From Fragum whitleyi (lineage: Eukaryota > Mollusca > Bivalvia > Cardiida > Cardiidae): a stretch of 64,000 bases of DNA. The translations under genes and the position numbers were made by a program. Of the stretch, positions 1-9,426 are shown piece after piece (position 1 is the stretch's first letter; each line of letters starts with the position of its first letter). The stretch lies in assembly GCA_948146395.1 (NCBI GenBank), contig OX411548.1, forward strand, positions 61,585,020 through 61,649,019, given 5' to 3'. Below the pieces are notes generated by a model. The model saw only the letters and a program-made list of their open reading frames with translations, ran no database searches and was not told the DNA's origin.

Positions 1-122
1 GAAATTTTGGTTTCTATCCATTGACCTTTGACAGAGTTATGGCCCTTAGATGGAAAATGCCTTTTCATTATTGACAAGCACTTGTAGGGGGGTAGGAGTC
101 CACTTTGAGACAGTCTAGTTTG
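1..122 (+). mobile_element. 3' end of a Helentron-like repeat, cut by the window edge
   Basis: The tail reads CACTTGTAGGGGGGTAGGAG, then TCCACTTTGAGACAGTCTAG, TTT. The same tail layout (GCGCTTGTGGGGGGTAT, hairpin-like spacer, CTAGT) ends the elements at 38085-38630 and 44096-44800. The 'tgacctttgacagagttatggccc' style text is typical of the tandem cores of such bivalve repeats. Confidence 0.5.
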
Positions 123-420
123 AAATTAGACCATGAGCCTTTAATTTTGTGATCTGGAAGAAATGATTTAGTTGGCAAAACAATGTATTTCACTTAATTG
201 CACCCCTGATAATTGCAATTCCATCTTATACTGGCAGACAGGCACATATATTGTTCTCCAGGCATTTTTTCTACGTCTGTTCATCCTTCTGTCAGCATGT
301 CTGTCAGTCCATCCAAGCTTGTCCAGAGCATTATTCTACATTTATGGATGGATTTAGAAATGCTTTTGTGAATTCAACTCGTCATGTCAAAATGTTTGAA
401 AGTGTATTCTATCTATTCCA

Positions 421-575
421 GTAGCTGGAGGACCTAACCATGGAATCCTGGAATTCCTAACATCAGTACTGTCAAAATATCCTAACCAAGCTTGCCTCCA
501 GCTGCTCCTCCTACTAGGGGAATTGTTTATCCATTGGTCAAAGAGACAAATGACTATATCCTCGAAGGGCAACCA
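421..575 (-). mobile_element. Decayed SINE body fragment
   Basis: Contains 'tagctggaggacctaaccatgg', 'cctccagctgct' and 'ccattggtcaaagagacaaa', recognisable reverse-strand pieces of the tRNA-SINE body found intact at 60283-60562. The head and tail are missing. Confidence 0.5.
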
Positions 576-632
576 AAACCTAGTAACTACAGCTTGAATA
601 AGCTGGAGTTACGTGGTTTTGACCGCCTACTG

Positions 633-1056
633 ACTATATGTTAAATGTCTGAAAGAGTGCTGGTCACAGAAAGGTTTGCATCTCTAACCCTCTGATCCAC
701 AGTTCACCGTCCTACAACTGAACATGCTGATAAAAAGACTGCTATAAATTTGAACTAATATAGATTTTAATGTCTGGAATGGATTCAAAAGTAGTATGAG
801 AGGTCAGTGCAAATCTATAGTAAGTGCCTATATATTTATAGGCACTTACTATAGATTTGAGCTGACAACTTGATAGTAGCTGATGAGTTACTTGTTGTGG
901 ACAATGGATAGTGAGTCTGATGACAAAGGTTTTTCTGTCCAATGTGGTCAGATAGACCAATGATATGTCTGAAAGAATGCCGCCCACAGCAGGTTTGAAC
1001 CTCTGACCCTGTGATCCACAGTCCACTGCCCTGTATAGTAGGCGCTGCATGATGAA
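633..1056 (-). mobile_element. Two tRNA-derived SINE-head fragments (about 645-718 and 958-1050)
   Basis: On the reverse strand both contain a B-box-like motif in the order ...ACTGTGGATCA-AGGGT..AGAG..., GGTTCAAACCTGC, then CATTCTTTCAGACAT. They are about 320 bp apart and separated by the foldback repeat at 802-866. Neither forms a full tRNA. Confidence 0.4.
802..866. mobile_element. Foldback MITE, GTGCCTATA family
   Basis: Near-perfect palindrome. The left arm GGTCAGTGCAAATCTATAG then TAAGTGCCTATA is mirrored by TATAGGCACTTA then CTATAGATTTGAGCTGAC with about 4 nt of loop. Other copies of this layout are near 2022, 2388, 7051, 12085, 15523, 15652, 22368, 23558, 32088, 39628 and 53368. Confidence 0.75.
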
Positions 1057-1879
1057 GGAAGATCTACCAGTTTGACAGGGTCCAAAGAATTCAGAAAAAG
1101 GCACTCGTCATGCAGGGCAAGTGACTTGAAAAAGTAACTCCTCATGGTTTGATTGTCACTTGCCCTTCAATAGGCCTAGGGATTGTTAATGACCATGTTT
1201 TGTATCTGGAAACGTTATTTTGAAGTGCAGACGAAACGAAAGTACAATTTTTACGACATTCAAAAACATTAGATTCCGGGCAATAAATATCGGTAAAAAG
1301 ATCGGGACAAGTAAAATCATTTTATCATTTGCAAACATACAATACCATGGATTTTTCGGGTAAATTTCAATGTTTGTGGCTATAAGCAACAAAAGAAGTA
1401 GTAAGAAATGAACAAAACAGGAGAAAATTTATTTCTATTTCGATACTTTCTTTGATCATGAGATCGTTTTGTTTTTACGAAGTGCGGGTACCGGGTTATA
1501 TCAAGCGAAAAACTGGAAGTTTTATATTTAGAAATCAAAGTACATGACTGTTTACAGTTCAAGGTGTTGCAAACTTTTATCACCGCAAACTTTTTCGAAG
1601 CGTCTTTTTTGTATTTCATCCAATTTTATCCTGACACTAGACATAATGATAAAATGCCATTCATTCTTCACTCATCAGGGAGGAAAACTGCCTTTGAATT
1701 TCCACTCGTCCTCCGAGATTTCTTACTCGTAAATACGAGCGGACGAGTGGATTCTTTGGACCCTGTTTGAGATAGCATACAGATTTTGATATCTGAGTAT
1801 AACAGAAATTGTAGCTGATGAGATTCATGTTTTGGACAATGGATAGTTTGATGACAAAGGTTTTTCTGTCCAGTATGGT
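876..1879 (+). repeat. Pair of ~70-bp direct repeats around an inverted-repeat segment
   Basis: 876-947 and 1811-1879 share GTAGCTGATGAG, GGACAATGGATAG and TGATGACAAAGG-TTTTTCTGTCC. Between them, ACAGGGTCCAAAGAAT near 1075 is the reverse complement of ATTCTTTGGACCCTGT near 1752. An imperfect 49-nt hairpin with CCACTCGTCC / GGACGAGTGG arms occupies 1702-1750. This looks like duplicated and rearranged transposon sequence of unknown type. Confidence 0.45.
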
Positions 1880-2021
1880 GCATAAAGCCTGCATCATATT
1901 ACAGCATTGTTACCATGACAAGTCTTAAATGTGTTATCACATCTGTTTGTCAAAAGTCAAGGATAATGCTCTGCCATCTTGGCCTTGAAATAGTGAGACA
2001 TAAGTGCTAGGGTTTTTAATA

Positions 2022-2057
2022 GGGGCTAGTGCTAAACTTTTGTTAGTGCCTATATAT
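2022..2057 (+). mobile_element. Half copy of the GTGCCTATA foldback
   Basis: GGGGCTAGTGCTAAACTTTT followed by GTTAGTGCCTATATAT is one arm only; the mirror arm is missing. It directly abuts the MITE at 2080. Confidence 0.45.
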
Positions 2058-2079
2058 CAAAGCTTTAAAGTTAAAATAA

Positions 2080-2321
2080 TTGAGCCTGTGCATGAGATTT
2101 CCAACAATTTCAAATATGCACAAAGCAAAGACTCTGACCAGTCTGTGCGTCCGCACAGTCTGACTAGAGTCTTTACTATGCGTTAAGTAAATAGACAAGT
2201 TCTTAAAGTATCTGTAGACTGTAAGGTATCTTAAAGCTAAAGTTTGTGGCTTTCTATGCTACTAAATGTTCGAATCTCACAAACAATTCAAATTGTTGGA
2301 AATGTCATGCATAGGCTCAAT
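2080..2321. mobile_element. ~240-bp TIR MITE (TTGAGCCTGTGCATGA family)
   Basis: The left end TTGAGCCTGTGCATGAGATT and TCCAACAATTT is mirrored at the right by AAATTGTTGGA and AATGTCATGCATAGGCTCAA. Inside is a palindrome, AGACTCTGACCAGTCTGTGC / GCACAGTCTGACTAGAGTCT. Two further copies lie at 12667-12885 (decayed) and 61427-61671. Confidence 0.7.
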
Positions 2322-2387
2322 TAGTATGTCTATTCATTGTATAGACACATACTATGTTTTTGCACAAAGCCCTCAATATATATTTTT

Positions 2388-2435
2388 GAGGGGTCAGTGC
2401 AAAACATTTTTTAGTGCCAGTATTTATAGCTCAAT
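2388..2435 (+). mobile_element. Decayed copy of the GTGCCTATA foldback
   Basis: GAGGGGTCAGTGCAAAACAT then TTTTTAGTGCCAGTATTTATA matches the left arm and loop; the right arm is scrambled. Confidence 0.4.
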
Positions 2436-2556
2436 TTATAGTCACTTGCAACAAAAAATAGCCCTGAAACTTAGATTTCAAAAATGCCACCAATTCTATT
2501 CTAACAGAGGGGAAAGGGGGGGGGGGTGTATTTGGATTTGAAATTAAATCATGACA

Positions 2557-2647
2557 TCAATACTTGCATAAATTCTATATTGTGGATAGCCTTTGGAATT
2601 GTCTCAGTGAGCCAATTCAAATGAGTACCCACAACATAGGGTTTCAA
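2557..2647. mobile_element. Foldback repeat, TTGTGGGTACTCATT family
   Basis: TAAATTCTATATTGTGGATAG is partly mirrored by CATTTGAATTGG..GAGTACCCACAACATAGGGTT. Related copies are at 18785, 21385, 32886, 38645 and 56195, all with CCTATGTTGTGGGTACTCAT arms. Confidence 0.55.
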
Positions 2648-2944
2648 TGAGAAATTATGTTTTTCTTAGCTGGAATACCCTGTCTTATCAGAGTATGTCT
2701 GAGTCGTACAATTATTTTATGTTTATACAGATAATTTGACTGATATCAACAGACTAGTTGTGAATATAAACTGACCACTCCCCTTTTACGTGTCACTTCA
2801 ATTTGGAGGAAAACTAATTAAACTATTAAATAAATAATGTAATTTATTTTATGATGTGTGTTTTATCAGTATCTTGTTCTACAGTAATGAAAATTTTTAA
2901 AATGCCAATGCTTTTTAAGCCCAGTTTTAAGATAGTTTTAAGAG

Positions 2945-3225
2945 AAAACCTGAGTTATTGCTTTAAAGCCTTGGCTTTGTTGTTGCTGATGTCGTACTGC
3001 TATCAAAACTTTGACATTTTGTGATATATCTGGTTCTACTGAAGGCATTCATTTGAAAGTTGGAACTAATGCTCACTATCAAAAGAGCAATCTTTACTAT
3101 CAAGGGGGATAACTCTTGATGTATTTTGTGTGAATTATGTCCCTTTTTTGACTTACATTTATAATCCACTATCCAGCACCCAACAGCCAAGCGTTGGCAC
3201 CCGTAAGCAGTGCTTATGGTGAAAC
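2945..3225 (+). mobile_element. Interspersed repeat, 'GGGGGATAACTC' family
   Basis: Shares an ordered string of blocks with 60995-61277: TTTGACATTTTGTGATAT, TCTGCTGAAGGCATTCA, ACTATCAAAAGAGCAATCTT and TATCAAGGGGGATAACTCT. Weaker copies are at 60140-60280 (split by a SINE) and 56940-57140. The 61-kb copy ends ATAGGCAGTGCTCTTGTTTT, the 3' signature seen in the Helentron-like set. Confidence 0.55.
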
Positions 3226-3456
3226 AAGGTGCCTTAAAAGCATTTTCTTGGCATAAGATAAGGCATTATTATTCTGCGTTATTATTTACCTGGCAGGGTG
3301 TGGCTTAGCAGTGATGTATTTATTTTATTAATATCTTGGGCACTTTCAAAAGTTAGTGGACAATTGTCGTGAATGCGTGTAAATAAATGTATCTCAAAAC
3401 AAAAAGGATAAGCGTGCTAAGCAAAAGTGAACACATTTCAACATTGGATTACTAAA

Positions 3457-3496
3457 TCCTCGTAACTTCAGCTTGTCCAAGCTGAAGTTACGAGGG
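3457..3496. repeat. Perfect 18-bp-arm palindrome
   Basis: CCTCGTAACTTCAGCTTG, then TC, then CAAGCTGAAGTTACGAGG. Decayed relatives with 'taactacagcttgaataagctg' cores occur at 583-617, 28485-28528, 39117-39160 and 51012-51045, so this is a small mobile or conserved hairpin family and not a chance hairpin. Confidence 0.65.
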
Positions 3497-3499
3497 TTT

Positions 3500-4460
3500 G
3501 GCTACCATTGTACGATTAAGAGTATGTTTACCACCTATGAAACTGAGTAATTATAGATAAAAGCTTATATACCTTAACCTTAAATGCATGGTGCCAATAC
3601 TTAATCTCCGCCCTGCCAGGGCAAAAATCTTGAAATATTAATTTTCCAAAAACTGAGTATTAAGATAATATAAATAGTTCAAGGTTTAAAGGCGAATAAG
3701 TAAAATGGGAAATAGAAAGAAGTCCTATAAAATATCCCCTTCATAAAAAAGTCTCGGCTTCAGCCAGATTCATGTGGAAAATCAAGAATAATATGGGTTT
3801 TATGTCGACATTAAATTATCTTCTTTTAATTCAGCCATACAATAGATTTGTATTTTACGGGCTTGACAGATTACGCAGTGTCCAGTGTCCATGAAAGATG
3901 GGAGAAAATGGCTGGACATGGCGTCTCAAAATCATACCTTGTGCATTGTATTTAAAATCTTTTCATTTTAGAAAAAGTAATGAATAAAAAGAAAATAAAA
4001 CCTAAACCTGAAAAACATGTTGTACAAGTAAAGTGCTACCTAGACAAATCATACATCATGCCTGACTGAATCATAAGCAAAGTTTATAACCAGTTAACTG
4101 GAAATGATTTGATTATCTCCCTTTTAAAATTTTGAATTAAGATAATCACATTTTTCAGTACTGCCTGAACTCAGTTGTCTCAAAATTTTCTTAATATGCT
4201 ATTTATGGCACCAAGACATTGTAAAAAGGCTATCTCAAATCTGTTTAAAAGTTTGGCACTAATGAAAATTTAATGGAAACAGGTACAATTCATATTTTGT
4301 TGTAAATTCCCTCCCTTTATTGCAAAGTTGATGCATTGAAAAATGATTACATCTAGTTGTAAAGTCAGTTATAAATATTTTAGATTTGGTTGAAGTTGTA
4401 TTCAATGAAGAATATATTTGGGGAGTTGTATCACATCACATTTTTGATATTTTCAGTCTT
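3500..4460. other. Unique AT-rich intron sequence
   Basis: Nothing recognised apart from simple A/T runs. No splice-flanked coding segment. Confidence 0.5.
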
Positions 4461-4462
4461 AA

Positions 4463-4709
4463 TTAACCCTTGTCATGCTGAATAAATTTTGGCTAAAAAT
4501 TATCATCAAAATCAAAGGGCAAAAAGCACTGAAATTACCAACTGTAGGCCAATTTTTATTTGAAAAACTAAATCTATTGACTATTTTGGTTTGAAAGTGA
4601 GAAACAGGTGGTGTAGACTAACATCAGACTGCACATATGTGCAGGCTGATGTTTGTCTATAGCTCCTGCCAAAGCAGGAATAATCCGGGTTCAGCATGAC
4701 AAGGGTTAT
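4463..4709. mobile_element. TTAA MITE, family B (TTAACCCTTGTCATGCTGAA)
   Basis: Left TIR TTAACCCTTGTCATGCTGAA; right TIR TTCAGCATGACAAGGGTTAT (the final A of the TTAA is mutated). The internal palindrome is a CTGCACATATGTGCAG core flanked by ATCAGA/GCTGAT. The same element is in opposite orientation at 46686-46934, and a third is at 10822-11063. Short length, TIRs and TTAA ends suggest piggyBac-type mobilisation. Confidence 0.8.
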
Positions 4710-4756
4710 ACATAATAATCTAGCTATCTTAGGCTTAATTAAGTTTTGAAACTCAT

Positions 4757-4985
4757 TTAACCCTTTCCTGTTTAATCCCTGCTTTTTACGTGCCTGTGAT
4801 TTTATGATTGAGAAAAAAATGTGAAAAAAGAAGAAATTGCCTCTGACAAACAATTTCTTCTTTTTCCACACTATTTTCTACCCTACTGAATGGTTATTTC
4901 TCAAATTAAAGCCACTTTTAATTTTCGTCTGCAAAACCTTTGAATTTGGACAGGTCCAAAATTTTGTAAAACAGGAAAGGGTTAA
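4757..4985. mobile_element. TTAA MITE, family A (TTAACCCTTTCCTGTTT)
   Basis: 229-bp element from TTAACCCTTTCCTGTTTAAT to AAAACAGGAAAGGGTTAA, with TTAA at both ends. The internal hairpin is GAAGAAATTGC..GCAATTTCTTC. Further copies: 27222-27449, 27501-27729, 54739-54968, 59277-59505 and a decayed one at 53808-54030. Confidence 0.85.
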
Positions 4986-5700
4986 AGTAAATGAAACACC
5001 CCATTTCTAGACGTCACCAATCTAATAGTTTATCTTCAGTAATGATAGGAAGCCTGCTAGTCCATAATCCCACAAAAGAAACTCAATCATTGTCTTCCAG
5101 TGATATTTTACATCGGGAGGCTTGTCCACAAAAATCGCCTAACCTAGAATTACGCAGTTCTAAACTGAAACGAGGGTCAAGATTGAATTTCTTCGGCAGC
5201 CCATAAAATCCATTCACAAGCCTAAAATGGAATTGTTCAATTGTTTTGACTGATTTGCATAACAGTTAGGTCAGTGGGGGGACTGCAGAAGTCATGTCCC
5301 TATTTAACCCCTGAGCTAATGACCCTTTACTGGGGTAGCTAAGTAGCGACAGACACATAGGAGAGTAGTTAATGTGTCTCTCATTGAGAGCGTTTGAAAA
5401 TATCCTCTAGTTAAAATGCTAAATTGATGAAAAATGTATCAGAATGATAATAAATTTTATTCATTTAGAAAAAAATACTGAAAGCATAATGTATTGTTTT
5501 CATTTCTATGCATTCTCTTATAATGTTTTTAAAAATACATACAATGCTGTCTTGATGATACCACAGTGTTACTTTGGTGTGTAATTTATAACTTCCTTAT
5601 GTGAAATTTACAGTTATTAGATTGAATACAATCTCGAAATTATTTATTGAAAAATTCAACATAAAATCAGGTAATTTATTTAGTTGTAAGTAAGATCTAT
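4986..5700. other. Unique intron sequence
   Basis: The open frame at 4991-5206 has no recognisable similarity and no splice-site support. Nothing else recognised. Confidence 0.45.
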
Positions 5701-5744
5701 AATGCATTTTCATTTTGAAGCAAAAATAGGTCCCAGGAATCAGT

Positions 5745-6185
5745 TATTTAGTATAGGTATACCATGCTATCTGAATGTTTATAAACAGCCTTTAGATGAG
5801 TTGAATATAGAGAAATGGGGACCGACGAAATTTTGCTGTCACGGTCTTTTAACTATACTGAAGGATCACAGAAACACAAAACTACTGGTAATTTAACCAT
5901 CCTTTGAATAACATCTGTAAACGTTGTGTGTCATAGCGTAAAAGTAACATGCTTTCGAAACCAACTTCACCATGAAGAAACTAAAATTGAAACGACAAAG
6001 AGTATTGAATATCGATTTGGAGAAAAAAGTTTCTCTTGATGAGTTTCTTTACTCTATCAGTATATAGGTGATAACATTTGTAATTAAAGTACCGTTATCT
6101 CACACTTGTTAAATTTCAGTTCAGTCCACCCCTACTCCTGGCTATACCACATTTTCCCGCGTTTTCGAATACCGTGGTTGTACTA
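5745..6185 (-). mobile_element. Internally deleted relative of the 48.4-50.4 kb element
   Basis: Read on the reverse strand it matches both ends of the 48382-50447 element. 6095-6185 (ACCGTTATCTCACACTTGTT.. GTATAGCCAGG/ACCGTG region) mirrors 48425-48525. 5745-6065 (GGGGACCGACGA, ACTATACTGAAGGATCACAG, TTACTCTATCAGTA) mirrors 50160-50420. The middle, about 1.6 kb in the other copy, is absent. Confidence 0.65.
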
Positions 6186-6507
6186 TAGCTAGTGTCTATG
6201 GAAACAACCCCATGTTTGAAGGTGTGAAGGATAATGAATGTTTTGTTATATTGAACAATTTGAATGCATCAAATTCGGACAATGCAGGGATGATTGTAAT
6301 TACGTGAAAATTGCTTCAAATGAGATGTTGTGAAAATAACGAGGAAGTGACCCGATGGCTTGTGCCAGATTTTTAATTTGCATACAGATTTATTCTCAAT
6401 CTGTCAAAGAGTCTTCCTTTTGAAAGATGTGAAAAATTAAGATAAGATAAATTTGAATCAGAGGGCATTGTTCAATTATATGAAAGTTGAAACATAATTC
6501 AGATAAT

Positions 6508-6554
6508 CCCCCCCCTCCCCCCTCCCCCCTCCCCCCCCCCCCCCCCCCCCCCCC
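6508..6554. repeat. C-rich homopolymer tract
   Basis: CCCCCCCTCCCCCCTCCCCC followed by an unbroken run of C to 6554. It produces a glycine-rich open frame on the reverse strand that is not a gene. Such a tract can form G-quadruplex or i-motif structures, and its length is unreliable in an assembly. Confidence 0.9.
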
Positions 6555-6884
6555 AAGATTCGAAAATTTCAATAGTTTAAATTTGTAGTCAGCAACTTCC
6601 TTGAAATTGACCAAGTCAAAAGTTTGTTTGATTAATCACAGAATCCGATAGAAGACAATATGATCATCCCCTCATTAGTTGGGCTTCTTCTCAAGTAAAT
6701 CTAAATATCTAATGAGTTTAACCTATGTGTGCCCCAGAGGTAATGTTTAAAGTAAATTGAAACCATTTTCTGTTTCAATGTTTATATCAGTAATACTTCC
6801 AAGAAACTAACAACATAAATAAGCTTAACATGTTTACAGAAAATAAAACTGGGTTTCTCTTCTCATAGAGATTTTGAAAAAGCT

Positions 6885-7045
6885 ATCCTGGTTGACAGCC
6901 AAGCAGTATAGGTACTTGACTTGTGACCTTATGGTCAATGGTTCAAGGACAACCATCACTACCATCAGTGTTTTTAAGGGCAAAACATTTTATAGCCAGC
7001 CCTTGAGTCAATCCCGCTGTAGGATTGGGAAGCAGTTGGTTTAAA
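6885..7045 (+). mobile_element. Possible decayed tRNA-derived SINE
   Basis: 'ttgacttgtgaccttatgg' then 'tcaatggttcaaggacaacc' resembles a tRNA anticodon-to-B-box arm. It is followed by a body block, 'gggcaaaacattttatagccagccc', that recurs near 58333 ('gggcaaaacacttaatagccatcccc'). Weak. Confidence 0.35.
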
Positions 7046-7050
7046 TCAAC

Positions 7051-7118
7051 GGCTTAGTGCGAAACAGTTGTAACTGCCTATAGTTTTATAGGCAGTTACA
7101 ACTGTTTCACACTGAGCC
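7051..7118. mobile_element. Foldback MITE, ACTGCCTATA subtype
   Basis: GGCTTAGTGCGAAACAGTTG-TAACTGCCTATA is mirrored by TATAGGCAGTTA-CAACTGTTTCACACTGAGCC. Arms of about 32 nt around a 4-nt loop. Confidence 0.8.
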
Positions 7119-7224
7119 ATCAAAATTAAGCTACTATCTCTCTCAGGTACATGGAAAACATCAGGGTTGAGTGTATTAAAAAAGAAAAAAAACAGTAAAA
7201 GCTTATTGTTACTAGTCTGCTTTA

Positions 7225-7383
7225 TTTAGATTGCACATCCCTGCTAAAGCACATTATAGCCATAAGAATTAATGAGAATGTAGTTAGTGTAGACTACGAT
7301 CAGACTGCATATCTGTGCAGGCTTATCGTAAACCTTAAATTGTCTGCAAAAGAAATAGATTGAGATCAATATGAGAAGGATTA
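7225..7383. mobile_element. Decayed TTAA family B MITE core
   Basis: Contains GTGTAGACTACGATCAGACT and GCATATCTGTGCAGGCTTAT, the family B palindromic core, and ends near GAGAAGGATTAATG. The left TIR is not clear. Confidence 0.45.
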
Positions 7384-7425
7384 ATGATTTACTGATTGAA
7401 TGGAGTTTTACGCTGCTTTCAAATT

Positions 7426-8936
7426 TTTAGCTCACCTGAGCACGAAGTGCTCAAGGTGAGCTTTTGTGGTCGCGTGATGTCCGTCGTGCGTCGTGTGTCA
7501 TCAACATTTACCTTGTAGACACTCTAGAGGCCACATTTTTTGCCCAATCAACCTGAAATTTGGTCAGAATGATTGTCTTGATGAAATCTCAAGTTCGAAA
7601 TTGGGTCAAGTGGGGTCAAAAATGAGGTCACTGGGTCAAATCTTAGAAAAACCTTGTAGACACTTTAGAAGCCATATTTTGTGCCCAATCAACCTGAAAT
7701 TTGGTCAGAATGATAATCTCGATGAAATCACAGACAAGTTCGAAATTGGGTCAAGTGGGGTCAAAAATGAGGTCACGGGGTCAAATCTTAGAAAAACCTT
7801 GTAGACACTCTAGAAGCCATATTTTTTGCCCAATCAACCTGAAATTCGGTCAGAATGATTGTCTTGATAAAATCTCGGACAAGTTCGAAATTAGGTCAAG
7901 TGGGGTCAAAAATGAGGTCACAGGGTCAATTCTTAGAAAAACCTTGTAGACACTCAAGAGGCCACATTTTTTGCCCAATCAGCCTGAAATTTGGTCAGAG
8001 TGATTGTCTTGATAAAATCTCAGACAAGTTCGAAATTGGGTCAAGTGGGGTCAAAAATGAGGTCACGGGGTCAAATCTTAGAAAAACCTTGTAAACACTC
8101 TAGAAGCCTTATTTTGTGTCCAATCAACCTGAAATTTGGTCAGAATGATTGTCTTGATGAAATCTCGGACAAGTTCGAAATTGGCTCAATTGGGGTCAAA
8201 AATGAGGTCACAGGGTCAATTCTAAGAAAAACCTTGTAGACACTCTAGAGGCCATTTTTTTTGCCCAATCAACCTGAAATTTGGTCAGAATGATTATCTT
8301 GATAAAATCTCGCACAAGTTCGAAATTGGGTCAAGTGGGGTCAAAAATGAGGTCACGGGGTCAAATTTTAGAAAAACCTTGTAGACACTCTAGAAGCCAT
8401 ATTTTTTTGCCCAATCAACCTGAAATTTGGTCAGAATTATTGTTTTGATGAAATCTCGCACAAGTTCGAAATTGGGTCAAGTGGGGTCAAAAATGAGGTC
8501 AAGAGGTCAAATCTTAGAAAAACCTTGTAGACACTCTAGAAGCCATATTTTGTGCCCAATCAACCTGAAATTTGGTCAGAATGATTGTCTTGATGAAATC
8601 TCGGACAAGTTTGAAATTGGGTCAAGTAGGGTCAAAAATGAGGTCACAGGGTCAAATATTGGAAAAACCTTGTAGACACTTTAGAAGCCATATTTTTTGT
8701 CTGATCAACCTGAAAATTGGTCAATTGGTCAATTTTGAAATTGGGTCAAGTGGGGTCAAAAATGAGGTCACGGGGTCAAATCTTAGAAAAACCTTGTAAG
8801 CAGTGTAGAGGCATCATTTTTGCCCAATCGATCTGAAATTTGGTAAGAATTCTTCATCCTTTCTAAATCTACTTTAAACTATTTTCGACAGTTCATTCAG
8901 GTGAGCGATTTAGGGCCACTATGGCCCTCTTGTTTT
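7426..8936 (+). mobile_element. Helentron-like non-autonomous element 1 (complete)
   Basis: The 5' part TTTTAGCTCACCTGAGCACG then AAGTGCTCAAGGTGAGC forms a hairpin, followed by a GTCCGTCGTGCGTCGTG leader and a tandem core. The 3' end has CAGGTGAGCG, the inverse of the 5' CTCACCTG, then the hairpin GGGCCACTATGGCCC (8913-8927) and TCTTGTTTT. Subterminal inverted repeats plus a 3' hairpin with a fixed tail is the layout described for Helentron-type rolling-circle elements. No protein is encoded; it needs a helper in trans. Confidence 0.75.
7505..8810 (+). repeat. ~145-bp tandem array inside Helentron-like element 1
   Basis: About nine units, each beginning near CCTTGTAGACACTCTAGA and containing CCAATCAACCTGAAATTTGG, TCAAGTGGGGTCAAAAATGA and GGTCACGGGGTCAAAT. 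Unit starts fall near 7510, 7650, 7796, 7940, 8087, 8231, 8376, 8521 and 8667, with a final short unit near 8790. Several short open frames across the array (82 residues each) are repeats of one another and not proteins. Confidence 0.9.
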
Positions 8937-8940
8937 CAGT

Positions 8941-9132
8941 TAGAGTACCTAACAATGGATTCCTGGTATCTCTCTCACTAGTACTACCATCACATCCTTT
9001 CATAACCTCCGGCTGCTGTCTCACATAGGTCTATGATTTTCAACCCTTTGGTGAGAGAAAAATAGTCCGAATGAATGAGTGCCGCCATCGGGGATCGAAC
9101 CTGGGACATCTAGATTGAAAGTCCGACGAGAA
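8941..9132 (-). mobile_element. tRNA-derived SINE, truncated at both ends
   Basis: Reverse-strand SINE: the head GTCGGACTTTCAATCTAGAT, the B box GGTTCGATCCC and the body CACTCATTCATTCGGAC run down to GTACC/TAACAATGG. The head stops at GTCGGAC, so the A-box half is lost. The tail is cut by the end of Helentron-like element 1. It lies 84 nt upstream of CAAP1-like exon A. Confidence 0.75.
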
Positions 9133-9216
9133 GGATTAAGGCTTCTCAAGTATAGCATTTTGTGAATTTAAAATTTCTTGGAAATGTTATACATGATTTC
9201 ATTTAATATATTTCAG

Positions 9217-9384
9217 AGCAAGAAGAAAGTAATTGAAGAGGAATATGATGAATCTGACCTTGACCTTGAGAATGAGATGAAGCCCATTGGTGCGTATGTC
9301 AAGGACAGGGAGGCGTTGTTAGGGCAGCTGTTTCACTGTGTTAAAGGGGCCAGCCTAGACAGAAACCTGCCTGATGTGCTTAAG
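9217..9384 (+). CDS. CAAP1: CAAP1-like gene, internal exon A (partial CDS, 56 codons)
   Basis: Internal exon of 168 bp, phase 0 at both ends. It follows a T-rich tract ending TTTCAG (AG at 9215-9216) and ends AAG|GTAAGA, a strong donor at 9385. The 56 residues start SKKKVIEEEYDESDLDLENE, an acidic stretch, and continue into a helical segment with KPIGAYVKDREALLGQLFHC and LPDVLK. This follows the conserved core of vertebrate CAAP1, where I recall the pattern KPxxxYxxDxxxxLxQxFxxI...LPDVLK. CAAP1 (C9orf82) is described in human cells as a conserved anti-apoptotic protein that restrains caspase activation; its biochemistry is poorly known. The in-frame codons before 9217 belong to the polypyrimidine tract, so the ATG at 9178 is not a start. 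An alternative acceptor AG lies 2 nt downstream (9217-9218) but would break the phase match to exon B. Family call is recognition from memory, not a search. Confidence 0.85.
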
Positions 9385-9426
9385 GTAAGAATTTATACTT
9401 TCTTAAAAGATTTTAATATTGTCAAT

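Larger units (their letters stand above)
1..9216 (+). other. Intron upstream of CAAP1-like exon A (5' end outside window)
   Basis: Sequence before the exon A acceptor. I see no upstream exon with splice sites and conserved coding sense, so the preceding intron is at least 9.2 kb, or the preceding exon is too short or divergent to see. It is filled by repeat fragments listed separately. Stretches with nothing recognised include about 130-420, 1100-1700, 3500-4460, 4990-5700 and 6200-6480. Confidence 0.6.

Noticed and set aside
742..1145. Two overlapping reverse frames of 120 and 65 residues
   Set aside because: They cross a foldback and tRNA-like SINE fragments, and show no recognisable domain.
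6396..6614. Glycine-rich 72-residue reverse frame
   Set aside because: Produced by the C tract at 6508-6554.
7493..8799. Series of open frames with a shared GQVGSKMRS..ILEKPCRHSR theme
   Set aside because: They are translations of the ~145-bp tandem core of a Helentron-like element. The units differ by small indels that shift frame, and the period is not a multiple of three.
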